Source: CBDBBY01 sp965205055 (GTDB lineage Bacteria; Pseudomonadota; Alphaproteobacteria; Rhodobacterales; Rhodobacteraceae). From it: DNA of 64,000 nucleotides. The stretch lies in NCBI GenBank assembly GCA_965205055.1, contig OZ242030.1:1984001-2048000 (forward strand), written 5' to 3'. Both the position numbers and the translations under genes were made by a program. Below the pieces are notes generated by a model. That model was not told the DNA's origin and did not search any database. It was given only the letters and a program-made list of their open reading frames with translations. Shown in pieces: positions 27,223 to 36,252 of this stretch. Numbering within the stretch: the first letter of the stretch is position 1; each line of letters starts with the position of its first letter.

Positions 27223-28972
27223 GGGTGCATCCCATTTTTTGTGGGAACGGGCCTCTCCACGCTTTCGGGCGTGGCTCGGGTTTTGCGTTCCGGGGGTTGC
27301 CATCGGGGGCTGCGGGGTTCAGCATGGATCGGTCCCGGGGCGGTTTCCGAAGACCCGCGAACGGCGGGCGCCGCGCGTCCGGGGCGCGGGCAGAAGAGGG
27401 CGACATGGCAGAGAAGATACGGGACGCGGAGTTCCGCCATCCGGAATTGGCGGCGTTTTTGCAGGGTTTGACGGACGAGCAGGCGGCGACGCTGGGTCCA
27501 TTGAGTGTCGAGCGCGACGGCGTTGCGTCGCAGTACTGGCGCGAGGACGGCCGGGTGCGTTGCCGCGAGTTCGAGGCGGCGTCCGGCGGACCGTCCTCGG
27601 AGATGGAGGCGCTGCATGCGGAGATCGCGGCGGCGTTCGGCCGTTCGCTTCCTCGGATGAGGGCGGAGTTGCGGGGCGGCGGCGTTCCGGATCTGGACGC
27701 CATCGAGACGTCGATCCGCGACGATCTGCCGGGCGGCGGGGCGAAGTGCTACGCTGCGCTGCTCGAGGCGTTCGACGCCGCTCTTCCGCCCCCGTCCTGC
27801 CCGCGTTGCGGCCGGCGGATGGACCGTCACGGCCGGGTCGGGAAGACGTTCGGGACGCGCTTCGGACCGGTCCGGGTCGAACGGCGCCGTTTCCGCTGCC
27901 GCGGGTGCGGCGACAGCTGTTTCCCTTTGGACCCGGCGCTGGATCTGGAAGGCAAGAACGTCACGCCCGGCGCGGAAAGCCTCTATGCGGACGCCGCCAG
28001 TTCCGACAGTTATGAGCAGGCGCGCCGCCAGCTGAAGAACTTCGCCGGCGTGGAGGTTCCGGCGTCGACTCTCCAGCGCCATGTCTTGAGGATCGGCGAA
28101 GAGATGCAGGCGTTCGAGCGGGCGGACGCCGAGGCGTCGCCTCCGGCGAAGCGGGTTCTGCCGGGGATCGACGGCACTGGAGTTCCGATGGCCGCCCGCG
28201 AGGTCGAGGGCGTGGCCGGCAAGCAGGCGGACGGCTCGGCGAAGACCCGAGAGGCGAAGGTCGTCGTCTGCCGCGAGGCCGACAGCCTGGACCCGAAGAC
28301 CGGGGAGCCGCGGAAAGGCCGGAACGGCGGGGCCGTCAGCGTCCGCATCGACAGCGCGAGGTCGGTGAACGGGCTCAGCCGGTCCTCGGAGTTCGCCGCC
28401 CGCCTGGAGCAGTTCTTGCACCGGAACGGCGTGCTCGCGGCCGAGGAGGTGGCGGTGCTGTCCGACGGGGCGCCGTGGATCCGGACCGTCTGCGAGGAGA
28501 TCCTGCCCGGACGGAAAACGACCTTCATCCTCGACCTGTACCACGCCCTCGAATATGCGGCCGCCGCCGTGCAGGCTGCGGAGCCGGACGAGGGCAGGCG
28601 GGAGGCGTGGATGGACTGGATCAGGAAGCAGCTGGACGCCGGGCGGGTCGATCTGGTCATCGCCGACCTGAAGCCGTACCGTCGGCTTGAAGCCGTCGCG
28701 GCCTGCATCCGCTACTACGAGGCCAACAGGGACCGAATGCGCTACGACCTCTACCGGAAGCGCGGCCTGCCGGTCGGATCCGGCTTCGTGGAAAGCGCCT
28801 GCAAGCGCATCGTCGGGAGCCGGCTCAAAGGAGCCGGGCGCCACTGGTCGAAAGCGGGCGCCAACGCCGTGCTCGCCGTCAAATGCTGCTTCGAAAACAG
28901 GCGCTGGCCCGACTTCCTCGATTGGAGGGCTTGCCGCGCCGCAGCCGCATAACCAAAAAATGGGATGCACCC
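27223..28972 (+). mobile_element. Intact ISKra4-family insertion sequence
   Basis: About 1.75 kb bounded by perfect 19-bp inverted ends (GGGTGCATCCCATTTTTTG on the left, its complement on the right). The flanks carry a direct repeat ACGCCCGGC (27214-27222 and 28973-28981), i.e. a 9-bp target duplication; because of shared edge bases it could also be counted as up to 11. One full-length transposase gene lies inside, so the element looks complete and recently inserted. Decayed pieces of the same family lie at 13.5, 49.3 and 62.6 kb. Confidence 0.85.
27405..28952 (+). CDS. ISKra4-family transposase
   Basis: 515 residues from the ATG before AEKIRD, with a purine-rich AGAAGAGGG upstream. An N-terminal zinc-ribbon-like region (CPRCGRRMDRHG, FRCRGCGDSCF) is followed by a DDE-type core (PGIDGTGVPM, VLSDGAPWIRTVC, LDLYHALEY) and the C-terminal conserved block GLPVGSGFVESACKRIVGSR with KGAGRHWSKAGANAVLA. 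It catalyses movement of the element. Longer frames that begin further upstream include the IS leader and lack family sequence. No frameshift or stop is visible. Confidence 0.88.
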   Translation: MAEKIRDAEFRHPELAAFLQGLTDEQAATLGPLSVERDGVASQYWREDGRVRCREFEAASGGPSSEMEALHAEIAAAFGRSLPRMRAELRGGGVPDLDAIETSIRDDLPGGGAKCYAALLEAFDAALPPPSCPRCGRRMDRHGRVGKTFGTRFGPVRVERRRFRCRGCGDSCFPLDPALDLEGKNVTPGAESLYADAASSDSYEQARRQLKNFAGVEVPASTLQRHVLRIGEEMQAFERADAEASPPAKRVLPGIDGTGVPMAAREVEGVAGKQADGSAKTREAKVVVCREADSLDPKTGEPRKGRNGGAVSVRIDSARSVNGLSRSSEFAARLEQFLHRNGVLAAEEVAVLSDGAPWIRTVCEEILPGRKTTFILDLYHALEYAAAAVQAAEPDEGRREAWMDWIRKQLDAGRVDLVIADLKPYRRLEAVAACIRYYEANRDRMRYDLYRKRGLPVGSGFVESACKRIVGSRLKGAGRHWSKAGANAVLAVKCCFENRRWPDFLDWRACRAAAA

Positions 28973-29179
28973 ACGCCCGGCGAAGCAAGTCAATGGCCGC
29001 CGAAATACGCCTCCAGCAGTCCCGACTTCGACAGTTTGACTCGATTTCAGCGCCGTCCTGTCCTTTCGGGGCGTTGCGCACAAGGGGATTCCGCCCCGGT
29101 CGCGCTTCGGAGGAAAATGTAGTGCTCCAAGGATAATAATCTTGAGGAATTCGGAAAGCAGCGAATCAGGAATCGCCCC

Positions 29180-30738
29180 ATGTTCCTCCGCGTCAAAACC
29201 AAGCCGGGAAGCCCCAAAAAGTCCGTCCAACTCGTCGAATCCGTGCGCGAGGGCCAGACGGCCGGCCAGCGCATCGTCCGCCAAGTCGGCGTCGCCGAGG
29301 CCGACGCCGGGGTGGAGGAGCTCATGGAGCTCGGAGAGACCGTCAAGGTCGGAATCCGGTGCGAGCGGCAGCCCTCCCTGCTTCCGCAGGAGAAGCTCGT
29401 CGATCTGGCGATCGAGACCCGGCGGGAGAAGGCGAAGACGGATCCGCAGGTCGTCATTGAGAAGACCCGCGAGAAGCGCCGGGTCGTGACCGGCTTCCAC
29501 CAGGCCTGCGGAGCCGTCTACCGCCAATCGGGCTTCGACGGGCTGCTGCCCCGCGCGGCACCGCAAGCCGGCTGGAGAGCGATCTCGGAGTTTCGATCCC
29601 GGTGCAAAGGATCTGCCGGATGATGGACCGGCTGGACGAGAAAGCGATCGAAAGCATGAAGGATCTCGCGGCCGGAGCCGGCGAGCGTGGTCTTCTTCGA
29701 CTGCACGACGCTGCACTTCGAGTCGGTCGATGCGGACGGGCTGCGCGAGTTCGGCTTCTCCAAGAACGGCCGGCACGCCCGGACGCAGGTCCTGCTTGCG
29801 CTGATGGTGACGTCCGACGGGCTGCCGATCGGCTACGAGGTGTTCCCGGGATCGGATTGCGAGGGAAAGAGCCTGATCCCGTCGCTGGAGAAGATGCGCG
29901 AGCGCGAAGGGGTCGAGACCGCGATCCACGTCGCCGACCGGGGCATGTTCGGCGATGCCAATCTCAAGGACATGGAGGAGCGGGATCTCCAGTATATTGT
30001 CGGCGCCCGGCTGAAATCGCTGCCGAAGGACTTGAAGGAGCGGATCCTCGACCTCGGCACCTGCCAGCCCGTCGGCGGCTCCGAGGGTTTGCGTTCGGCG
30101 GAGTTCGAGCACAAGGGACGCCGCATCGTCGTCGGCTGGAGCCGGAAGCGGGCCGGGAAGGACGCCGCCGACCGGAAGAAGGCGGTCGACAAGCTGGTCC
30201 GCAAGCTCGGCCGAAGCGCAAGTCCCGCGCAGGCGCTCTCCGGACGCGGCTTCGGCCGGTTCGTCAAGCTCGCGGGAAAAGCCCGGCTGGAAGTGGACGA
30301 GGACAAAATCAAGGAGGCCGCCCGCCGGGACGGGCTGAAGGGCGTCGTCACGAACGCGCCCGACATGGGCCATTCCGAACTGTTCGACCGCTGCCGCGAG
30401 CTCTGGAGGGTCAAGGAGAGCTTCCGGACCGCCAAGCACGACCTCAAGGTGCGGCCGGTGTTCCACTGGAAGCCCGACCGGGTGAAGGCGCACATCGCCA
30501 TCGCTGCATGGCGTTCGCCTGCGTGCGCCACCTGGCCTGCAGGATCGCGCTGCGGCAGGGGGAGAGGATGTCGCCGGAAAGGATCCGGACCGCTCTCGCC
30601 GCCCGGCAATGCTCGATCATGCGCGACACGCGTTCGAAACGGCGCTACGCGCTCCCTTCGAAAACGACGCCGGACATGGACCGCATCTGCCGGACCTTGG
30701 GGCTGCCGATGTCCCGCACGCCCTGTTGGATCGAATGA
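29180..30738 (+). pseudogene. IS1634-family transposase, frameshifted
   Basis: The N-terminal part begins FLRVKTKPGSPKKSVQLVES (29180-29580). The DDE core continues in another frame from about 29687 with FFDCTTLHFESVDADGLREFG, VADRGMFGDANL and WRVKESFRTAKHDL. Near 30505 the frame changes again, ending CRTLGLPMSRTPCWIE at 30738. At least two frameshifts, plus a missing piece around 29580-29690, prevent a functional protein. The family is clear from the RVKT...QLVESVREG start and the order of DDE motifs. Confidence 0.75.
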
Positions 30739-30771
30739 GGCCGACAGGAACAGCTTGAAACCAGCGGAATG

Positions 30772-30794
30772 TAGTGCCTAAAATTTAGGCACTA
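30772..30794. repeat. Perfect palindrome at the IS1634 right edge
   Basis: TAGTGCCTAAA and TTTAGGCACTA flank a single A: an 11-bp perfect stem. It marks the right end of the decayed IS1634-type element. It could act as an IS terminal structure or as a bidirectional terminator for the converging hydrolase gene. Confidence 0.5.
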
Positions 30795-30843
30795 ACACGC
30801 AGAAACAAATGGTTGGCAGAAAAAATGTCGAAGTCAGGAGGGC

Positions 30844-31040
30844 TCCCGCCGAAGGCGAAAAATTGCCGCCGCCTCCTATCGATCAATGACCTTCCTGCTT
30901 TCTGGAATTAGCCATGCGCGGTGAATCATGCCGACCCTTCCGGAGGATTCTCTGTTGGACATTTCAGGAATTTTTCGTCTGCCGAACGCAGAATCGAAGC
31001 GCTTGCCGGAATGATTGCCGCCGCCTGAAGCATCTCCTTC
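30844..31040 (+). repeat. Dispersed direct repeat, copy 2
   Basis: Same orientation as the copy at 24150-24345. It ends within a few bases of the stop codon of the alpha/beta hydrolase gene on the minus strand, so it occupies that operon's 3' flank. Confidence 0.65.
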
Positions 31041-31043
31041 AAA

Positions 31044-31943
31044 TCATGGTCCCGGCAGTTCGGCGCGTTTGAAATTCTGACGTGTCAGCGTTGCAAGCTT
31101 GGGCGCAAACGCATCGCTCAGCGAATGCGACATGTCTTCAATGATTTCCAAGCGGCTGTTCGGCGCCAATTCGACAAGCCGCCTTCCGATCTCAAGCGGA
31201 ATTGAGATGTCGTGGCGACCGAGAACGGCAAGTGTCGGACAAGCGATGGTCGACAGCAATTCCGAGCGGTCGCCGGACGCCATGACCGCCCAGAATTGCC
31301 GAAGGCTGCCGGCCGGGCTGTAATTGCGTTCAAAACCTTTGACGATTTCCGCCTGGATTTCCTCCTCGGCGACGCCATCCAGCTCGGTGGAAAAAGCCGC
31401 GGCGTAAGCGGCGATCGCTTCGGCGGCCTCCTCCTTGGTCGGAAAAGACGTCAGAAAGGGCTTCATCCCCTCCTTGGCGCGGCCCAGAGAAGAAAAATCC
31501 GCTTGCCCGCCCGATGAAGCCAGCGAGGTCAGGCTTGCGACATGTTCGGCATCGCGCGCCGCGACGATCTGCGCGATCATGCCGCCCATTGAATGCCCGA
31601 CGATGTGGTAGCTGTCCACTTTCAGCGATGCCATCGCATCGATGATGTCATCCGCCATATCGAAAAGCGTGTAGGGAACGGCATGGGTCCGCGCGTAGTC
31701 CCGCGCTCCATCCCAATCAGTCGCATATTCAGGCACCGCGCTCGGACCGAATTTGGACGAAAGCCCTCCGTCGCGCTGGTCGAACGCGTAGACCATCCGG
31801 TCCTGCGCCAATGCATGGACGTAGGTTTCCGGCCAGCCCGTCAGCTGGCTGCCCAATCCGTGCAGCAGCGCCGCAGGCGTCTTGCCGGCGGTCCCGTAGG
31901 TCTCGTAATGAAGCGCGACCGTTCCCAGATCGATTTTCGGCAT
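31044..31943 (-). CDS. Alpha/beta-hydrolase
   Basis: 299 residues, last gene of the ten-gene catabolic operon. The oxyanion region is ALLHGLGSQ and the nucleophile elbow GHSMGGMIA carries the catalytic serine. The acid is probably the Asp of LGRHDISIPLE and the base the His of EDMSHSLSD. No signal peptide, so it acts in the cytoplasm. The family hydrolyses esters, lactones or amides; with the deacylase and M24 hydrolase of the same locus it could open or deacylate the imported compound. It starts 15 bases after the ATPase gene ends. The substrate is unknown. Confidence 0.82.
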   Translation of the reverse strand: MPKIDLGTVALHYETYGTAGKTPAALLHGLGSQLTGWPETYVHALAQDRMVYAFDQRDGGLSSKFGPSAVPEYATDWDGARDYARTHAVPYTLFDMADDIIDAMASLKVDSYHIVGHSMGGMIAQIVAARDAEHVASLTSLASSGGQADFSSLGRAKEGMKPFLTSFPTKEEAAEAIAAYAAAFSTELDGVAEEEIQAEIVKGFERNYSPAGSLRQFWAVMASGDRSELLSTIACPTLAVLGRHDISIPLEIGRRLVELAPNSRLEIIEDMSHSLSDAFAPKLATLTRQNFKRAELPGP

Positions 31944-31958
31944 GGCGCCCTTCCCGAT

Positions 31959-32711
31959 CTAGTGGCCAAGAATTTGCCCGAGGAATTCCTTCGTTCTCGG
32001 ATTTTCGGGATTCTCGAAAAACGCCTCCGGCACGTTCTGCTCGACGATCTCGCCTTCATCCATGAATATCACCCGATCCGCGACGTTCCGCGCAAACCCC
32101 ATCTCATGCGTGACGCACAGCATGGTCATGCCTTCATTGGCGAGTTCCACCATGGTGTCCAACACCTCTTTGATCATCTCCGGATCGAGCGCGGAGGTCG
32201 GTTCGTCGAACAGCATGATGCGCGGCTTCATGCATAGGGCGCGGGCGATGGCGACACGCTGCTGCTGGCCTCCCGAAAGTTGAGCGGGATACTTGTCGGC
32301 TTGCTCCGGAATTCGAACCTTCCGCAAGAAATGCATTGCGACGTCCTCGGCTTCCGCCCGCCTCATCTTTCGCGACCACATCGGCGCCAAGGTGCAGTTC
32401 TGCAGGATTGTCATATGCGGAAACAAGTTGAAATGCTGAAACACCATTCCGACTTCCGAGCGAATTTTGTCGATATTCTTAGTACTCGACGTCAGCTCGA
32501 TTCCATCGACGACGATCTGCCCCTTCTGATGCTCTTCCAGCCTGTTTATGCAGCGAATCAAAGTCGATTTTCCGGATCCGGACGGTCCTGCGATCACGAT
32601 CTTTTCGCCTTGGCGAACGGAAAGATCGATGTCTTTCAGCACATGGAACGAACCGTAGTACTTGTTCATGCTCTTGATCTGGATCACCGTTTCCGCATCG
32701 TCGGAGTTCAT
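31959..32711 (-). CDS. Amino-acid ABC transporter ATPase (GlnQ/HisP type)
   Basis: 250 residues. Walker A GPSGSGKST, Q-loop FQHFNLFPHMT, signature LSGGQQQRVAIARAL, Walker B IMLFDEPTSALDPE and H-loop CVTHEMGFA are all present. It powers uptake of a polar amino acid or derivative with the two permeases and binding protein of this operon. The start ATG overlaps the stop of the FrhB-like gene by four bases. The paralogue at 53.6 kb is closely similar, but that operon has a different gene order. Confidence 0.92.
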   Translation of the reverse strand: MNSDDAETVIQIKSMNKYYGSFHVLKDIDLSVRQGEKIVIAGPSGSGKSTLIRCINRLEEHQKGQIVVDGIELTSSTKNIDKIRSEVGMVFQHFNLFPHMTILQNCTLAPMWSRKMRRAEAEDVAMHFLRKVRIPEQADKYPAQLSGGQQQRVAIARALCMKPRIMLFDEPTSALDPEMIKEVLDTMVELANEGMTMLCVTHEMGFARNVADRVIFMDEGEIVEQNVPEAFFENPENPRTKEFLGQILGH

Positions 32712-34003
32712 TGGTCAGCTCCCTGTTCAAACGTTGCTGCATCGCGGGCGGCGGGCTCGCCGAGACGACCGTCATGGCTGCGCAGCCGCGCGCCGCGCGC
32801 AGCGGCAAGGTTGTCCGAAAAAGTCTGCGTGGCGGCCAATTCGCGCAGGCGAAGTCCTTCGATCGAAGGAATCAAATGGCCCGCCGCGCGCATGCCCGCG
32901 AAACGCGCCCATAGCTCTTTCTTCTTGCGCACCTGATGCGGCTGCGTGTCATCCATATCGCGGATTTCCAGATCGCGCGTTATCGTCAAATTGCCATTTT
33001 CGACCGCGCTTTCAACCAATGCCTGTCCGGCGCGGGAGCGGACGATGATTGAATTGAAACCGGCATCTTCGCCTGCAGGCGCGCCGCCCGGCCAGAAGTC
33101 GGCTGCGGCGATGTCCGCGCTTTCCCCGACGGCGTCCGGGCACACTTTGCATCGCGGCTGGATGCACCAGCTGCTCTCGTCCGCCCACAAATCCAGATAG
33201 CTGCGCTCTTCGGCATGGCCGTCGGCGAACTCGATCCGCGCACGTCCGGGATTTCCGTAGCCGCGATATCGAAACAGCGTGACGTCGTTTTCGGCGTATC
33301 CCAGTTCATGGACGAGATCGCGGGACTTCCGGAACTCGGGCGCGCCGCCGCACACAAGGGCCATCATGATCTTGCACTGCCGGTCCACGCGCTCGTCCTC
33401 GCGCGCGTAGAGCCTGATGGCTGCAACGTCGCAAGGCTTGCCGATGAATGCGAAAGTTTCGCCCGTATCCAATGCATCCTTGAGCGCCGCCAAAGGTGTC
33501 GCCGGGCCGTAGCGCGACCCGGATGACGCCACGACGTCGTTCGACGTTCGGGAAAGAACGGTATCGGTACGCATCGGCCGGTCTTCCGAAGCGCGGACCT
33601 GAAGTATGAATTGCGCTTGTCCGGTTTCGAGAAGCTCTTTTCCCAAAGCCGTCAGCGCTCCGCCCGATGCGGCGCGGAATCTGATGTCCCGGTCGGCTGC
33701 ATGGCAGAGTCTGACATCCCGGTACGGTCCCCACACCAGATCGATCTCCGCGCCCTCCTCGGAGGCCAATTCGTTGCGGCCGACAACATGCGTTCCCGGA
33801 CAAGTGCGGAGCAATGCCTGCCAGTCTTCATCCGCTATCTCGCAGGTCTGGACCGGCCGCTCGCGGCCTTCCGGAGTCGTTACGAACCGGACTACCTCCT
33901 TGCCCGCTATCGTCTGGCACAGACCGCAGCCGACGCACAATCCGTTCTCGACGATCTGCGCAAGAGTCCCGGCTTCTTTGAACGCTTTTGTCCGGGAAGC
34001 CAT
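32708..34003 (-). CDS. FrhB-like iron-sulfur oxidoreductase (F420 hydrogenase/dehydrogenase beta family)
   Basis: 431 residues from the ATG before ASRTKAFKE. The N-terminus has a ferredoxin-like C-x2-C-x2-C (LCVGCGLCQT). The coenzyme F420 hydrogenase/dehydrogenase beta core follows (RAASGGALTALGKELLETG, FIGKPCDVAAIRLYA), with another cysteine cluster WCIQPRCKVCPD. Family members bind flavin and Fe-S clusters and move electrons to or from F420, ferredoxin or other carriers. Placement between the binding protein and the ATPase, with a four-base overlap to the ATPase, makes it an integral member of the operon. It is likely a redox enzyme for the imported compound; substrate and electron carrier are unknown. 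Confidence 0.75.
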   Translation of the reverse strand: MASRTKAFKEAGTLAQIVENGLCVGCGLCQTIAGKEVVRFVTTPEGRERPVQTCEIADEDWQALLRTCPGTHVVGRNELASEEGAEIDLVWGPYRDVRLCHAADRDIRFRAASGGALTALGKELLETGQAQFILQVRASEDRPMRTDTVLSRTSNDVVASSGSRYGPATPLAALKDALDTGETFAFIGKPCDVAAIRLYAREDERVDRQCKIMMALVCGGAPEFRKSRDLVHELGYAENDVTLFRYRGYGNPGRARIEFADGHAEERSYLDLWADESSWCIQPRCKVCPDAVGESADIAAADFWPGGAPAGEDAGFNSIIVRSRAGQALVESAVENGNLTITRDLEIRDMDDTQPHQVRKKKELWARFAGMRAAGHLIPSIEGLRLRELAATQTFSDNLAAARGARLRSHDGRLGEPAARDAATFEQGADQ

Positions 34004-34067
34004 GATTGCGTTCCGGACGTCGCCGGACGCGGCGATGCAGGCGGCGCCGCGTCCGGATCCGGATGGA

Positions 34068-34859
34068 TCATTCGGTGAAATTATAGATCCATTTCTCTTC
34101 CATCTCATCTCGCAGACCGGTGTCGCGCGCGCTGTTTATGAAAGTATTGAGAAAGGCCCGAAGATGGGTGTCCGCCGGGCGAACGGCGTACGAATACCCC
34201 TGACTGGGAATTCCGCGACCGCCTTCAAGAAGCTCAAGCGGCGCGTTCGGGTTTCTGGAAAGATACAGGCCCGCATTGACGTTCGCCGTGATCGTGCCGT
34301 CGGCCCTGTTGCCTGTCACTTCAAGAAGCAACGCCGACTCTCCTTCGGCGACCATCGGACGCACTTCCGCTTCCGGAAACGTTACGCGTGCGGCGAGTTC
34401 AGTAGCGGTGCCCGCGAGCGCGACGATGGTTTTGCCCGGCTGATTCAGATCATCCCAAGTCTTGAGCCCCGATCTCGAATTCACCAGGATCACGCCTTCA
34501 GGCGCAAAGTAACTGTCTGTGAAGCTCACGGAAACCGCTCGCTTGGGCGTCGCGATCATATCGACGAACGCGACGTCGATCTGTCCGGAAGTCAACGCCG
34601 GTATCAGCGTTGCCCAGGTTTGGTCCACAATCTCCAGCTCGACACCCAGCTCTTCGGCCATCATTGCGGCCATGTCGACGTTGAAGCCGCGCCAATTGCC
34701 TGAAGCCACGTCCTTGAATTGGAACGGCAGACTGTCGGCCATGCCGACCTTTACGACGCCCGCTTCCTGTATTTTCTGCATGGTGGTCTGCGCCGCGGCG
34801 GCCCCCGAGCAGAGCGTGAAGGCCGCCACAGCGGCCAGAACCTTGGTAATCAGTTTCAT
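34068..34859 (-). CDS. Periplasmic amino-acid-binding protein, family 3
   Basis: 263 residues with a signal peptide (MKLITKVLAAVAAFTLCSGAAAAQ) and a ribosome-binding site GGGAG. The family-3 solute-binding fold is recognisable (VVKVGMADSLPFQFKD, IDVAFVDMIATPKRAVSVSF, then a C-terminal EEKWIYNF). It captures the substrate and delivers it to the two permeases encoded upstream. Ligand identity cannot be read from the sequence. The Ehu ectoine-binding proteins belong to the same broad family, which fits the locus, as does any polar amino-acid derivative. Confidence 0.9.
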   Translation of the reverse strand: MKLITKVLAAVAAFTLCSGAAAAQTTMQKIQEAGVVKVGMADSLPFQFKDVASGNWRGFNVDMAAMMAEELGVELEIVDQTWATLIPALTSGQIDVAFVDMIATPKRAVSVSFTDSYFAPEGVILVNSRSGLKTWDDLNQPGKTIVALAGTATELAARVTFPEAEVRPMVAEGESALLLEVTGNRADGTITANVNAGLYLSRNPNAPLELLEGGRGIPSQGYSYAVRPADTHLRAFLNTFINSARDTGLRDEMEEKWIYNFTE

Positions 34860-34914
34860 TTGCGTCTCCCTTTCTTTGCTGGACACAGGTTCACGGAGAG
34901 CCCGGAAAAGGACA

Positions 34915-35565
34915 TCAAGCGCCCTTCTTCTCAAGTCTCCTCGACAAGACGGTGATCGGGAAGATCACCACGAAATACGCGATCGCGACCGAGGTGAAGA
35001 ATTCGTTGTATTTGAACGTCTGGCTGCCGAGGACATTGGCCTGATAAGCCATTTCCCCGACCGAAATGGCGGCGAGAAGACTGGTCATCTTCACCAGTTC
35101 CGTCAGGAAACTGACCATATTCGGCAAGACAATGCGCAATGCCTGCGGGAGGATGACCTTGTACCATCGCGGCAGCGCTGAAAGCCCGAGCGCCACGGCC
35201 GCTTCGGATTGCCCCTTCGGCACCGCGATTATTCCCGCGCGCAGAATTTCCGAGAGATACGCGCCGCAAATCAGCGAAATCGCCAGCGTGCCGGACTGGA
35301 ATGACGACATGCGGATGTCCAGAACCAACGGCAGGCAAAGATAAACCCAGAAGATCAGCGCGACTTCCGGAATAACCCGGAAAATCTGAACGTACAAACG
35401 TGCGGGCGCGCGCAGAAATCGGCGCCGCTGCAGGCTGCCGGCGCAGACGACGCATGCGATCAGCGTCCCGAAGAACAACGAAACGAGGACCACAGAAAAG
35501 GTTGTGATCGCTCCGCTGATCAGAGGCTCGCGGTATTGCCAGAGTATCGACCAGTCGAATCCCAC
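34915..35565 (-). CDS. Amino-acid ABC transporter permease (second)
   Basis: 216 residues of the HisM/GlnP type with about five membrane helices. The EAA loop reads SEAAVALGLSALPRWYKVILPQALRI, contacting the ATPase. It begins directly after the stop of the first permease, without a gap, and ends 55 bases before the binding-protein start. The two permeases form the heterodimeric membrane channel. Confidence 0.9.
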   Translation of the reverse strand: MGFDWSILWQYREPLISGAITTFSVVLVSLFFGTLIACVVCAGSLQRRRFLRAPARLYVQIFRVIPEVALIFWVYLCLPLVLDIRMSSFQSGTLAISLICGAYLSEILRAGIIAVPKGQSEAAVALGLSALPRWYKVILPQALRIVLPNMVSFLTELVKMTSLLAAISVGEMAYQANVLGSQTFKYNEFFTSVAIAYFVVIFPITVLSRRLEKKGA

Positions 35566-36252
35566 CTATCTGTCCTCCCGCGGTCCGTACTTCAGTTCGA
35601 CCTTTCCGGCGCCGAAGGCGATGATGCTGCCGACAACGAAATAGATGATTGCCATTGCGGTCATCACTTCGACCGGTTTGAAGGACAAGTTCGCGATGCG
35701 CGATGAAACGCGCAGCAGATCGTCGACGGCGAGGATCGATAGAATCGCGGTCGCCTTGAATATCGAGATGACCATGTTGGCGATGGGCGGAATCATGATC
35801 CGGAACGCCTGCGGCAGGACCACTTTCGACCACATCGGCACCCAGTGAAGGCCGAGCGCCCGCGCCGCTTCCCACTGCCCCTTCTCGACCGAGTTGATGC
35901 CGGCCCGGGCGGCTTCGCTGAAATAGGCCGTCACGTTCAGCGTCAGCGCGATGACGCCGGACATGAACGGCGAAGTGTTCACCCCTGTGAAGAGCGGCAC
36001 CACGAAATGGATCCAGGTGAGTTGCACGAGAAGCGGCGTGTTCCGGAAAAACTCGACGTAGCCCAGTACGATCCACCGTACGGGCGCGAACTTCATGCGG
36101 CCGACGATGGCCACGGCGGTGCCCAGAACGGCCCCGACGACGGTGGCGATGAAGGCGAGCCACAGGCTCGTCCCCGTAGCTTGCAGCAATTGCCAGCGGT
36201 ATTGCCAAGGGACCGAGAAATCCAGCGTCGCGAGATACTCGAAATTGATCAC
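35566..36252 (-). CDS. Amino-acid ABC transporter permease (first)
   Basis: 228 residues with hydrophobic helices and the EAA motif EAARALGLHWVPMWSKVVLPQA. The start ATG overlaps the stop of the racemase-family gene by four bases. It pairs with the downstream permease to form the transport channel. The region FFRNTPLLVQLTW is typical for the family. Confidence 0.9.
   Translation of the reverse strand: MINFEYLATLDFSVPWQYRWQLLQATGTSLWLAFIATVVGAVLGTAVAIVGRMKFAPVRWIVLGYVEFFRNTPLLVQLTWIHFVVPLFTGVNTSPFMSGVIALTLNVTAYFSEAARAGINSVEKGQWEAARALGLHWVPMWSKVVLPQAFRIMIPPIANMVISIFKATAILSILAVDDLLRVSSRIANLSFKPVEVMTAMAIIYFVVGSIIAFGAGKVELKYGPREDR

Larger units (their letters stand above)
29120..30794 (+). mobile_element. 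Decayed IS1634-family insertion sequence
   Basis: The element appears to run from TAGTGC (29120) to GCACTA (30794), short inverted ends that match the family only partly. It contains the broken transposase gene. No clear target duplication is visible. It lies 150 bases after the ISKra4 element and before the second copy of the 195-bp repeat. Confidence 0.55.

Noticed and set aside
27105..27404. N-terminal extension of the ISKra4 transposase
   Set aside because: The extra 100 codons cover the left inverted end and leader of the element and would be outside the family; the ATG at 27405 has a purine-rich site.
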